Assembly (NCBI GenBank): GCA_902493615.1
Contig: CABUQK010000004.1
Location: 1 to 37,486 of the forward strand
From: an uncultured Collinsella sp.
GTDB taxonomy: Bacteria > Actinomycetota > Coriobacteriia > Coriobacteriales > Coriobacteriaceae
DNA length: 37,486 nt
Direction of reading: 5' to 3'
Notes under the pieces: model-generated
The model's input: only the letters and a program-made list of their open reading frames with translations
Database searches by the model: none
What the model was told of the DNA's origin: nothing
Program-made: the position numbers and the translations under genes
Part shown: positions 23,379-30,679 of the stretch, one piece after another
Numbering within the stretch: the first letter of the stretch is position 1
Layout of the letters: every line of letters starts with the position of its first letter

Positions 23379-24461
23379 TTACCAGATGCTCGGCCAGAGA
23401 CCAAGCGGGCCAGCGCCCAGGATGCCAAGGACGAAGAGCAGGAGAATGCCCTTGGTCGGGGTCCAGCTGTGCTTAGCGAACATGTAGTAAAGCAGCAGCG
23501 TAAGCATAAGCGGGACAAGCTTCGGGACGATGGTGTTGAGGGTGTCGGCAACAGAGAAGTTGACCGGATCCTCGGTAACGGTGCCGTAGGTAACGGACTC
23601 CATGCCGTTGCCCAGATCGGTGACGCCGCACTCGACAGGGTTGCCGTCGGCATCGGAAGCGGTGAGGGCGTTGCCGTCCTCATCGGTCATGGCGATGGTA
23701 CCGGCCTCAGCGGTCTCGGTGTCGATGCCCTCCATACCGGTGAAGTTCTCGGCCTCCTTCTCGGAGACGATCACGGTAGTAGCGGAGAGGCCACGGGTGG
23801 TGCCGTTGGGGATCTGGAGGTTGATCTGGGTGCCACCCATGGTGACGACCAGGCAACCGACGACGAAGACGCCCATGATGGAAGCGGCACGCGTGAAGGC
23901 CTGCATGTTGGCAGTCAGAGCGTCAATAGCGCTGGTGCCAAGCTTGTAGGACCAGTTCATGAGCCAGAAGCGCAGAGCGAACTGGACGACGTTGAAGATC
24001 ACCAGGAAGATGATCGGTGCAGCGGCGTTGCCGTTGATGGCCATGTTGGAGGTAATGCCGGCCGTGATAGGCACGAGCGTCAGCCAGAACAGGGCGTCAC
24101 CGATACCACCGAGCGGGCCCATTGCGGCGACGCGGACGGCGCGGATCGTGGGGATGTCAACCTTGTTCTGCTCGAGCGAAAGCACGATGCCCATAACAAA
24201 GGTGACGAGGAACGGGTGGGTGTTGAAGAACTCCAGGTTGTGGCTCATGGAAGCCGCGAGGTCGTTCTTGTTGGTGTGGATCTTCTCCAGACCGGGGATG
24301 ATGGAGTAGAGCCAGCCAGCGGCCTGCATACGCTCGTAGTTGAACGAGGCCTGCAGGAAGCAGGAGCGCCAAGCCATCTTGTTGAGGGTCTTCTGGTCGA
24401 GCTGCGGAGCAGGAGTGAGATCCTCGTAGTGCTCCGGGATCACATACTCATTAGATGCCAT
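23379..24461 (-). CDS. Mannose-family PTS EIID with an extracytoplasmic insertion
   Basis: 360-aa membrane subunit that forms the sugar channel with EIIC. Conserved stretches: MAWRSCFLQASFNYERMQAAG, SMSHNLEFFNTHPFLVTFVMGI, VAAMGPLGGIGDALFWLTLVPI and, at the end, TIVPKLVPLMLTLLLYYMF. The family is usually about 270-300 aa. The extra length is a hydrophilic block at about residues 221-301 rich in Thr, Glu, Asp and Gly (TDEDGNALTASDADGNP), between the last two membrane parts. The ATG at 24461 is set by GGAGGTGA upstream and overlaps the end of EIIC by 11 bases, which suggests translational coupling. It is the last gene of the operon. Confidence 0.9.
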   Translation of the reverse strand: MASNEYVIPEHYEDLTPAPQLDQKTLNKMAWRSCFLQASFNYERMQAAGWLYSIIPGLEKIHTNKNDLAASMSHNLEFFNTHPFLVTFVMGIVLSLEQNKVDIPTIRAVRVAAMGPLGGIGDALFWLTLVPITAGITSNMAINGNAAAPIIFLVIFNVVQFALRFWLMNWSYKLGTSAIDALTANMQAFTRAASIMGVFVVGCLVVTMGGTQINLQIPNGTTRGLSATTVIVSEKEAENFTGMEGIDTETAEAGTIAMTDEDGNALTASDADGNPVECGVTDLGNGMESVTYGTVTEDPVNFSVADTLNTIVPKLVPLMLTLLLYYMFAKHSWTPTKGILLLFVLGILGAGPLGLWPSIW

Positions 24462-25251
24462 CTTCGAAGTCACCTCCGTCAGAAACAGCTGCACCCTTCA
24501 GCTCGGTCTGCTGCTGGAAGTCCCAGAAAGCGATGCCGAAGCCGATGAGAGCGAGGATGAGCAGAGCAGGGGTTGCCAGCGAATCGTTGGCAACGGTGAT
24601 GAGCGCGAGGCCAAAGCCCATGAGGAAGAAGCCCCACATATCGCGGTTCATCATAACCTTGAGCAGGACGGCGAAGCCGACGAAGCGCATCATGCCGCCT
24701 GCAGCGGAGAGACCGGTCTGCAGCCAAGTCGGGATTGCGGAAGCGATGGTCTGACCGATGGTAGCGCCAGCGATGAAGAACAGGGTGACGACGACAGCGA
24801 AGATCAGGCCGAGCAGAGCCATGGCGAAGTAGTTCAGACGCTCGATACCCTTGGTGTCAGCGTTGTGAGCCATGTTGTCCGCGGAGGACATGAGCGGCGA
24901 CATAAGCGTGAAGACCAGGGTAACGCCGAGCTGACCAAGCAGAGCGAACGGAATGGCAAGGCCGACTGCCGCGTTGGGCTCGAGGCCCGTAGCGATAGCG
25001 AGAATGGCTGCCATGATGCCGCCGATGACGGCGTTAGGCGGCTGAGCGCCTCCGATCGGCATGTTGCCGATCGTCATGAGCTGATAAGTACCACCCACGA
25101 GAAGACCGGTGTTGAGGTCGCCAAGGATAAGACCGATGACGGCGCCGGTGACGATGGGCTGATAGAGAGACTCGAGGAAGTTGAACTGGTCGATTGCCGC
25201 GACGAACGTGACGATGAAGACCAGAGCGACCTGGATGATCGAGTATTCCAT
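24451..25251 (-). CDS. Mannose-family PTS EIIC
   Basis: 266-aa integral membrane subunit of a mannose/fructose/sorbose-type PTS. Hydrophobic spans run through almost the whole chain. The family stretches LYQPIVTGAVIGLILGDLNTGLLVGGTYQL, IGGAQPPNAVIGGIMA and GFGLALITVAND are present. GGAGGAG lies shortly before the ATG. The last codons overlap the EIID start. The imported sugar is inferred to be GalNAc or galactosamine from agaS and nagA, but a glycosaminoglycan disaccharide is also possible because this operon carries yajC. Confidence 0.9.
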   Translation of the reverse strand: MEYSIIQVALVFIVTFVAAIDQFNFLESLYQPIVTGAVIGLILGDLNTGLLVGGTYQLMTIGNMPIGGAQPPNAVIGGIMAAILAIATGLEPNAAVGLAIPFALLGQLGVTLVFTLMSPLMSSADNMAHNADTKGIERLNYFAMALLGLIFAVVVTLFFIAGATIGQTIASAIPTWLQTGLSAAGGMMRFVGFAVLLKVMMNRDMWGFFLMGFGLALITVANDSLATPALLILALIGFGIAFWDFQQQTELKGAAVSDGGDFEDGI

Positions 25252-25341
25252 CTTGCTCCTCCTTTCAAAATGTATGTACGCACTTTGGATATCACGTACA
25301 GAATGTCAGGTTTTCATTCCTGACAACGTGGATCATGAGGA

Positions 25342-25824
25342 TTACGAGAAGAGCTTGCTCGTGTCCTCAACAGGCGTGCTCGGAACGCGCCTGATCTCCA
25401 ACTCCACCCCCAATTCCTGCAGCTCTTTAAACGCAGCGACATCCTCGTCGTTAACTGCGACGGAGGTGGCGACTTGGCGCTTTCCTTCCGACATGTGCAT
25501 GTTGCCGATGTTTACCTTCTTTATAGGCACACCGCCCTTGACGAGCGTAAGCACGTCTTCCGGTGTTTCGGCCACGATGAAGATCTTCTGGCGCGGGCTC
25601 GCCTTGCCAATGACGTCGATGGTCTTCTGCAGAGAGAAGAAACGCGTAGCGACGCCGGCGGGAGCGGCCATCTTCATGAGGTTCTGGCGCATGGTGTTGG
25701 TCGCCACGTCGTCGTTGGCGACGAGGATGAGGTTGGAGCCCAGAGTGGAGTTCCACTGGGTGGCAACCTGACCATGAACCAGTCGGTTATCGATGCGGGT
25801 AAGAAGAATGTTGGGTTCTGCCAT
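25342..25824 (-). CDS. Mannose-family PTS EIIB
   Basis: 160-aa cytoplasmic phosphotransfer subunit. The phosphorylated His17 is in the motif TRIDNRLVHGQVATQW. The rest follows the family (LILVANDDVATN, LVKGGVPIKKVNIGNMHMSEGKR, AFKELQELGVELEIRRVPS). AAAGGAA lies about nine bases before the ATG. It sits between yajC and EIIC in the operon and should accept phosphate from EIIA His9 and pass it to the sugar. The copy at 15631 is its close relative without the histidine. Confidence 0.93.
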   Translation of the reverse strand: MAEPNILLTRIDNRLVHGQVATQWNSTLGSNLILVANDDVATNTMRQNLMKMAAPAGVATRFFSLQKTIDVIGKASPRQKIFIVAETPEDVLTLVKGGVPIKKVNIGNMHMSEGKRQVATSVAVNDEDVAAFKELQELGVELEIRRVPSTPVEDTSKLFS

Positions 25825-25860
25825 GTTGATCAGCTTCCTTTCGTTATTTGCTGACGACAG

Positions 25861-26142
25861 TTACTTGATCTCCTGAATCGCGTAACGCGAAACGTCTACG
25901 ACGGCTCCGGATCGGACTTTGATCTGGACCTTTTCGCCTTCGATGCCTTTTACGGTTCCGTAGATACCGCCGGCGAAAAGAACCTCCTGACCCGGCTTGA
26001 GCTCGGTGTGCAGCTCCTTGAAGTACTTCTGCTTCTTCTTCATGTTGATTTGCGACCAGATGGTGTAAATCAAGCCCATGATGACAAGCAGGCCTAAAAG
26101 GGCGACCGAGGAGCTCAGGACGTTGGCTCCGAAATCGGCCAT
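25861..26142 (-). CDS. yajC: YajC-family membrane protein inside the PTS operon
   Basis: 93 aa. One N-terminal membrane span (about residues 10-30, SSVALLGLLVIMGLIYTIW) is followed by a basic stretch (MKKKQKYFKEL) and the YajC domain LKPGQEVLFAGGIYGTVKGIEGEKVQIKVRSG. YajC normally belongs to the SecDF-YajC complex. Here it is between EIIA and EIIB genes; its ATG overlaps the EIIA stop by one base, so it is translated with the PTS. YajC-like genes are also found in glycosaminoglycan PTS operons of streptococci. No secD or secF is in the window. It may help insert or stabilise EIIC/EIID; this is inference. Confidence 0.88.
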   Translation of the reverse strand: MADFGANVLSSSVALLGLLVIMGLIYTIWSQINMKKKQKYFKELHTELKPGQEVLFAGGIYGTVKGIEGEKVQIKVRSGAVVDVSRYAIQEIK

Positions 26143-26585
26143 TAGATGCCGTCCTCGTCGCCGAAGATATCCTCTTCGTCGGAGCCGGCAACGGATGCGA
26201 CCGTCTGGGCGGTGACGCCCGTCTGGCCAACGGTCACGGCCTGCTCGCCAAGCTCGGCGAGCGTGGCATTGCCGCGGAGGAACAGAAGCTCAATAACCAT
26301 GGGGAGGTTAGTGCCAGTCAGAACCTCGACGTTGTCGACATCCTGGGCAATCATCATCGACTGGTTGAACGGGGTGCCGCCAAGCAGGTCGGTAAAGACG
26401 AGCACGCCATCGCACTCCTCGCGCATGGCGGTAATAGCGGCGCGGAGATCCTCACCGTAGGAAGCAGCCTGGTCGCCCTCGAAAGGAACGACGGTAAAAG
26501 CGGGCTGGTCGCCGGCAACCATAGCGATAGCGCTTGCAAGGCCGGGTGCGAACTGTCCATGACCGGTAAGAATAAAGCCAACCAT
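26142..26585 (-). CDS. Mannose-family PTS EIIA
   Basis: 147-aa cytoplasmic subunit that takes phosphate from HPr. His9 in LTGHGQFAPGLASA is the phosphorylation site, and DGVLVFTDLLGGTPFNQS is the second family signature. The C-terminal tail is acidic (SDEEDIFGDEDG). A GGAAGGG sequence precedes the ATG. It is the first gene of the operon EIIA-yajC-EIIB-EIIC-EIID. The upstream region holds a GntR-type site (26702-26715) and several CGGTGAACGGT-type motifs, so control by both the amino-sugar regulator and a broader one is likely. Confidence 0.92.
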   Translation of the reverse strand: MVGFILTGHGQFAPGLASAIAMVAGDQPAFTVVPFEGDQAASYGEDLRAAITAMREECDGVLVFTDLLGGTPFNQSMMIAQDVDNVEVLTGTNLPMVIELLFLRGNATLAELGEQAVTVGQTGVTAQTVASVAGSDEEDIFGDEDGI

Positions 26586-26685
26586 TCAAATTTCCCTTCC
26601 GAAGGTGTGTACGATCTGAGTCCGATGATTTTCGGAAGCCAGCGGGCGATCGCCCTTAAAGCTTCTTGGAAAGCGTTCTTTAAAG

Positions 26686-26715
26686 ACCAGTGGTTTCTCA
26701 ACTGGTAGTAACCAC
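26686..26715 (-). promoter_or_regulatory. GntR operator of the PTS operon
   Basis: CTGGTAGTAACCAC (26702-26715) matches the agaS operator (22409-22422) at 13 of 14 bases. ACCAGTGGT (26687-26695) just beside it provides further half-sites. It lies about 115 bases before the EIIA start. Confidence 0.65.
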
Positions 26716-26771
26716 GTGACGTGTTGTTGCCACTATATCACCACAGAAGAGGTCGCTTTCGTTGATTCATA

Positions 26772-26820
26772 CGGTAAAACGTTTTTGCACCGCTCACGGT
26801 GATAAATCGACCGTTTACCG
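26772..26820. promoter_or_regulatory. Degenerate CGGTnnACGGT motif cluster
   Basis: CGGTAAAACGT (26772-26782), CACCGCTCACGGTG (26789-26801 region) and ACCGTTTACCG (26810-26820) are variants of the motif at 27010-27039. Confidence 0.45.
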
Positions 26821-27009
26821 CTCGTTAACACTTCTACCTGCGGTTTTGAAACCGTTTCGAAACGCTTTGGCAAAAGTTCGGGACTTTTCCTGTGCCTAAA
26901 CAACGCAGGGCGGCTATAAATAGCGTAAAGAAAAATTGCAGGTCATTGTGAAGATTTGTGAATTGGTCTTTTTGACTTAATACCAGTTAGAACCCAGTTT
27001 TGAGATTAT

Positions 27010-27039
27010 CGGTGAACGGTAGTTTTCGACCGTTCACCG
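27010..27039. promoter_or_regulatory. CGGTGAACGGT inverted pair
   Basis: CGGTGAACGGT (27010-27020) and its exact complement ACCGTTCACCG (27029-27039) are separated by 8 bases. The 15-base string CGGTGAACGGTAGTT is identical at 11360-11374 in the lacE3 region. Each site is itself a direct repeat of CGGT spaced by GAA. Confidence 0.7.
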
Positions 27040-27153
27040 GAGAATTGCAATCGTTTGCAGCTGTTTTCCCAGATGAATTAGGGGAACCCGATGGAGCGCT
27101 TGCGCGATCACACAATCTACCTTTCCAATCTCAACAGATGGCTCTACAACGCA

Positions 27154-27188
27154 AAACCCCCTAGAACGATGTCCGTTCTAGGGGGTTT
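27154..27188 (-). terminator. Terminator of the SurA-like gene
   Basis: AACCCCCTAGAACG and CGTTCTAGGGGGTT are perfect 14-base arms around ATGTC, followed on the minus strand by TTTGC. It lies 43 bases past the stop. Confidence 0.85.
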
Positions 27189-27230
27189 CATCAGATATTT
27201 CAGCTTCGCACTCGAAAGGTCGGACAAACC

Positions 27231-28313
27231 TTACGCAAACAGGCCGTAGATGCTGATGTTGGCCTTGGCGTAGAGGCCATTAGCATACTCGGTCCACTTG
27301 GAGCTGGCGCTCGAAGCCTGCGAGGAATACTGCTGATAAGCAGTGTAGTAGGCGGTCATGGCCTGCTTGTAGGTGGCGCTATCGGTCGTAAAGGCATCAT
27401 CGGCAAAGGCCTTGGCATAGGTGCTGTCGGCATCCTTCCAGGTGCCCTTTGAGCTATCCCACTCATCGCCGGCAAGGTTGATGATGTAGTCGGCGTAGTC
27501 CTTGCTCGCGGTCTCCTCGTTGCCGTCAGCAGGCTCGGTCGGGGCGGTCGGCATACTTGCGGAGCTGTCGCCGACCTTCTTCTTGTAGAGCTTCTGCAGC
27601 GTCGCGGACTGGCGGACGATCTGCTTGGCCTGGTCCTTGGACACGCCATACTGCGTGGCCATGGTCTTGTAGTCGGAGGTGCCGATGGAATCCTCGGCGT
27701 ACTTCTTCATCTCCTTAGAAGAGACGGTAATGCCCTCGTCCTCGGCAGCGTCCAGCAGGATCTTGTTGCGCACGTAGGACAGGATGACGTCGGCAGAGGG
27801 AGCGGTGTAGTTGCCATCGCTATCCTTGACGGTGTCGAGGCTGTACTGGCTCTCAATGGCCTCGCGCGCGGTGATATCGCTCTTCTTGCCGTTGTAGCTG
27901 TAGCTTGCCACGGTCGAATCGAGCTGGTCCTCGGTGAGGGTCGCCGAGCCGACACCCTTGCCGCCAAAACCACCGTTGCCGATAAAGAAGCCGACCACAG
28001 CAGCGATCACGACTGCAACCACGAAGGCGGCAATCATCGTCTTCTTGTGCCTGGATGCGCGGTCGTCTTCATCGGAGTCGTCCTCGTCCTGCTCCTCGGG
28101 CATGAGGTTCTCGTCAGCGGCATCCGCGGCAATCTGAGCCTCCAGGCGGGCGTCCTCCTCCTCGGCCGTCGTACCGGCAGCAATGTGCTCGGCAGACGTA
28201 CCGGCGACCAGGTCGATCTTCTCGTCCTCGTCACCGTCGGGGCCTTCGCCGCGCTCGATGATCTGGATGCCGTCGATCTCGTCCTTCTCGTCCTTCTTTT
28301 GAATCAGACCCAT
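27231..28313 (-). CDS. Membrane-anchored SurA-like protein, function unknown
   Basis: 360 aa. Residues 1-88 are strongly acidic and probably cytoplasmic (for example PEEQDEDDSDEDDRASRHKK). A single membrane span covers about 92-112 (TMIAAFVVAVVIAAVVGFFIG). The outside part looks like a SurA/trigger-factor N-terminal chaperone fold: LTEDQLDSTVASY, VILSYVRNKILLDAAEDEGITVSSKEMKKYAED, and a helix ending LQKLYKKKVGD. The end is Ser/Tyr/Ala rich. No parvulin (prolyl isomerase) domain is seen. AAGGAG precedes the ATG. It stands alone with its own terminator. A role in folding exported proteins is possible, judged only from the fold-like pattern. Confidence 0.8.
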   Translation of the reverse strand: MGLIQKKDEKDEIDGIQIIERGEGPDGDEDEKIDLVAGTSAEHIAAGTTAEEEDARLEAQIAADAADENLMPEEQDEDDSDEDDRASRHKKTMIAAFVVAVVIAAVVGFFIGNGGFGGKGVGSATLTEDQLDSTVASYSYNGKKSDITAREAIESQYSLDTVKDSDGNYTAPSADVILSYVRNKILLDAAEDEGITVSSKEMKKYAEDSIGTSDYKTMATQYGVSKDQAKQIVRQSATLQKLYKKKVGDSSASMPTAPTEPADGNEETASKDYADYIINLAGDEWDSSKGTWKDADSTYAKAFADDAFTTDSATYKQAMTAYYTAYQQYSSQASSASSKWTEYANGLYAKANISIYGLFA

Positions 28314-28351
28314 ATCAGTTACTCCTTGTTAGGAAACATAGTCCCCAATAG

Positions 28352-28380
28352 AATACGCCCGGCAGAGCGCCGGGCGTATT
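28352..28380 (-). terminator. Terminator after isocitrate dehydrogenase
   Basis: AATACGCCCGGC (28352-28363) and GCCGGGCGTATT (28369-28380) are perfect 12-base arms with a 5-base loop, then CTATT on the minus strand. It is about 60 bases past the stop, and a weaker repeat ACGCAaACACTT/AAGTGTGCGT lies between. Confidence 0.7.
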
Positions 28381-28439
28381 GATTCTCAGGTTATACGCAA
28401 ACACTTAAGTACTATTTAGGCGTTTGAAGTGTGCGTACC

Positions 28440-29525
28440 TTAGGCCAGGTGCGCCATAACGGCATCGGCAAATGCCTGCGTGCCCACAGCGCCCTCAACG
28501 GAGCCGGTCTGGGCACGACGCACGTCACCGGTAACCTGCTCACCCTCGTCGAGCGTGGTAGAAACGGCGGCGCGAATGCGATTGGCCGCGTCGTTCTCGC
28601 CCAGGTGATCGAGCATCATCGCAGCAGAGAGGATCTCGGCCGTGGGGTTGGCGATATCCTGGCCCGCGATATCGGGCGCGGATCCGTGCGTCGCCTCAAA
28701 GATTGCGCAGTCGGCACCGATGTTGGAGCCAGGGGCCATACCCAGACCACCCACTAGGCCGGCGCACAGGTCGCTCACGATGTCGCCGTACAGGTTGGGC
28801 AGCACCAGGACATCGAAGTCGTTGGGGTTCTGGACCAGACCCATGCAGGTGGCGTCGACGATCTTGTCGTTGAACTCGATATCGGGATAGTTGGCGGCCA
28901 CCTCGCGCGCAACGCGCAGGAACAGACCATCGGTCGCCTTCATGATGTTGGCCTTATGCACGGCCGTCACCTTTTTGCGGCCGCAGCGGCGGGCGTACTC
29001 AAAGGCGTACTCCACAATACGGCGGCTCTTGGCGATGGAAATCGGCTTAATTGAGATGGCGGAATCCGCGGCGAAGGTCTTCTGACCCGAGCGCTCGACG
29101 AGCTGCGAGAGCTCCTCGACCTCGGCAGCGCCCTCATCGAACTCGATGCCGGCGTAGAGGTCCTCGGTGTTCTCGCGCACGATAACCAGGTCGACACCGC
29201 GGAAACGAGAGCCGTCGCCCGGCTGCGACAGGCAAGGGCGCACGCAGGCGTACAGGTCAAAGTGCTTGCGCAGGGCCACGTTGACGCTGCGGAAACCCGT
29301 GCCGACCGGCGTGGTGATGGGGCCCTTGATGGCAACCTTGGTCTCGGCGACCGCATCGAGCACGTGCTGGGGCAGCGGCGTGCCAAACTCGTCCATGACG
29401 CCGGCACCGGCCTCCTGGACGTTCCAATTGATCTGGACACCGGCAGCCTCGACCACGCGGCGCATGGCCTGCGTAATCTCGGGACCGATACCGTCACCGG
29501 GAATCAGGACTACATCGTGCGCCAT
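28440..29525 (-). CDS. NAD-dependent isocitrate dehydrogenase family protein
   Basis: 361-aa beta-decarboxylating dehydrogenase. IPGDGIGPEIT opens the protein. FRSVNVALRKHFDLYACVRP is the isocitrate-type substrate loop, rather than the isopropylmalate type. VIVRENTEDLYAG, the catalytic Tyr region, and NLYGDIVSDLCAGLVGGLGMAPGSNIG (metal-binding Asp residues) follow, then EATHGSAPDIAG. It would convert isocitrate to 2-oxoglutarate with NAD. The family also holds isopropylmalate and tartrate enzymes, so the substrate is likely but not proved; no leu genes are nearby. GAGGAG precedes the ATG. It is last in a tight four-gene operon (31687 to 28440). Confidence 0.9.
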   Translation of the reverse strand: MAHDVVLIPGDGIGPEITQAMRRVVEAAGVQINWNVQEAGAGVMDEFGTPLPQHVLDAVAETKVAIKGPITTPVGTGFRSVNVALRKHFDLYACVRPCLSQPGDGSRFRGVDLVIVRENTEDLYAGIEFDEGAAEVEELSQLVERSGQKTFAADSAISIKPISIAKSRRIVEYAFEYARRCGRKKVTAVHKANIMKATDGLFLRVAREVAANYPDIEFNDKIVDATCMGLVQNPNDFDVLVLPNLYGDIVSDLCAGLVGGLGMAPGSNIGADCAIFEATHGSAPDIAGQDIANPTAEILSAAMMLDHLGENDAANRIRAAVSTTLDEGEQVTGDVRRAQTGSVEGAVGTQAFADAVMAHLA

Positions 29526-29531
29526 AATCTG

Positions 29532-30230
29532 TTACTCCTCGTCTTCGGCGTCGTCAGATTTTTTAACGCTAGCACGCTTCTTCTTTTTGAAGAGATCCAG
29601 GCCAAAACGTTTAACAAGCATTTCGCAAATCTCGCTCGAACGGGCCTTGAGATAGCTGCCCTTACCGTTCTCGGCATCGAACTTAAGGCGCAGCGCGAGC
29701 TTCTCGGCAACCTCGGCGTCAATCTCGCCCTGGCCAAACTCGTACAGGCAACCGAGCATGTCGCGATACTCGAGGTCGCCGTGGTAGCACTGGATGGCCT
29801 CGTCCAGGATGGGCCAAGCCTCGCGCGAACGCTCGACGCTCGTGGCGCCCCACACGCACAGCAGGCGGAAGGCAGCATAGCGCAGCGTGGAGGAGATCTC
29901 GTCGAACAGTGCGGTCTCGGCACCCTCAAAGGCATCGCCCAGCTGCTCGGGGCAGGTGGTGGCGAGCGCCGTCAGGGCATCGAGGGCCTCCCAGCGGGTC
30001 TGAGCCTCGGGGCGGTCGAGCGCCTCGATCAGCGCGGGCACGCAGGGCACGACGCGCTGCGGATCGCGCTCGGCAAGCAGGTGCAGCACGCGGGCGGCAA
30101 ACTGGCGGATGCGGCGCGTGGGGCAGCCGAGTTCCTTGACCAGACGGTCGACGGCGTTCTCGTTCTCCTCTGCCAGCTGAAGCTGTGCCAGCTCCTCGTC
30201 GGTGAGCTGTTCGTCTTTGTTTTCTGCCAT
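29532..30230 (-). CDS. HEAT-repeat-like protein
   Basis: 232 aa, cytoplasmic, no signal peptide. The middle is made of paired helices of about 35 residues (RIRQFAARVLHLLAERDPQRVVPCVPALIEAL, ETRWEALDALTALATTCP-type units), as in HEAT repeats. The N-terminus is acidic, and the C-terminus is basic then acidic (KKKKRASVKKSDDAEDEE). Such proteins act as binding scaffolds; the partner is unknown. AGAGG precedes the ATG. It starts 15 bases after the membrane protein gene ends and stops 6 bases before the isocitrate dehydrogenase gene, so it is co-transcribed with both. Confidence 0.82.
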   Translation of the reverse strand: MAENKDEQLTDEELAQLQLAEENENAVDRLVKELGCPTRRIRQFAARVLHLLAERDPQRVVPCVPALIEALDRPEAQTRWEALDALTALATTCPEQLGDAFEGAETALFDEISSTLRYAAFRLLCVWGATSVERSREAWPILDEAIQCYHGDLEYRDMLGCLYEFGQGEIDAEVAEKLALRLKFDAENGKGSYLKARSSEICEMLVKRFGLDLFKKKKRASVKKSDDAEDEE

Positions 30231-30245
30231 AGTTACCTCTTCTTA

Positions 30246-30674
30246 CTATTTCTTAGCGTGCTTGCCAGCACCCTTGCTGTCATCGGTGACCGAGATGAGC
30301 TGTCGATCGGCCGCGCCATTGCGACGCGCACGGCGGCGTTCCTCGGCGTCGCCCGCGTCGGCGGCGGCACGGTGAGCCTTGTTGACGTTAAAGACCTCGT
30401 CGTGCTTGCGCCACGGACCGACGGACTCGCCAAAGCTCATCTTAAGGCCGGCGATAAAGCCGCCGAGCCAGCCGATCGGCGCAAACTGCACCAGCGGGAA
30501 CAGTGAGAACACCCAGGTCAGCAGGACGACTGCCGCCGCTCCCGCAAAGTTGGCGATCCAGTAGTCGCGCTTGGTGATCACACGCTTTTCGCAGGCCCAC
30601 TGGCCGCACAAAAAGCCAATATAGATCGCGAAGATAAAGAGCACCAACGCGAGCACTACGAACGTCCAGCTCAT
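30246..30674 (-). CDS. Small membrane protein of unknown function
   Basis: 142 aa with two or three membrane spans: WTFVVLALVLFIFAIYIGFL near the N-terminus, then FAGAAAVVLLTWVFSLFPL and APIGWLGGFIAGL. The C-terminal 50 residues are charged and cytoplasmic-looking, ending in a Lys-rich tail. No family is recognised. The ATG at 30674 is chosen because GGGGAG lies eight bases upstream and the protein then begins right at the first span; it also places the start 5 bases past the upstream gene's stop. It is the second gene of the four-gene operon. Confidence 0.8.
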   Translation of the reverse strand: MSWTFVVLALVLFIFAIYIGFLCGQWACEKRVITKRDYWIANFAGAAAVVLLTWVFSLFPLVQFAPIGWLGGFIAGLKMSFGESVGPWRKHDEVFNVNKAHRAAADAGDAEERRRARRNGAADRQLISVTDDSKGAGKHAKK

Positions 30675-30679
30675 GGGCG

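Larger units (their letters stand above)
26586..27153. other. Long control region upstream of the PTS operon
   Basis: About 570 bases without a credible gene between EIIA and the terminator of the next gene. It is AT-rich compared with its surroundings. It contains the GntR-type repeat and the CGGT motif clusters listed separately, plus TACCAGTTAGAACC (26981-26994), loosely like half of the GntR site. No confident -10/-35 pair was found. Confidence 0.6.
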
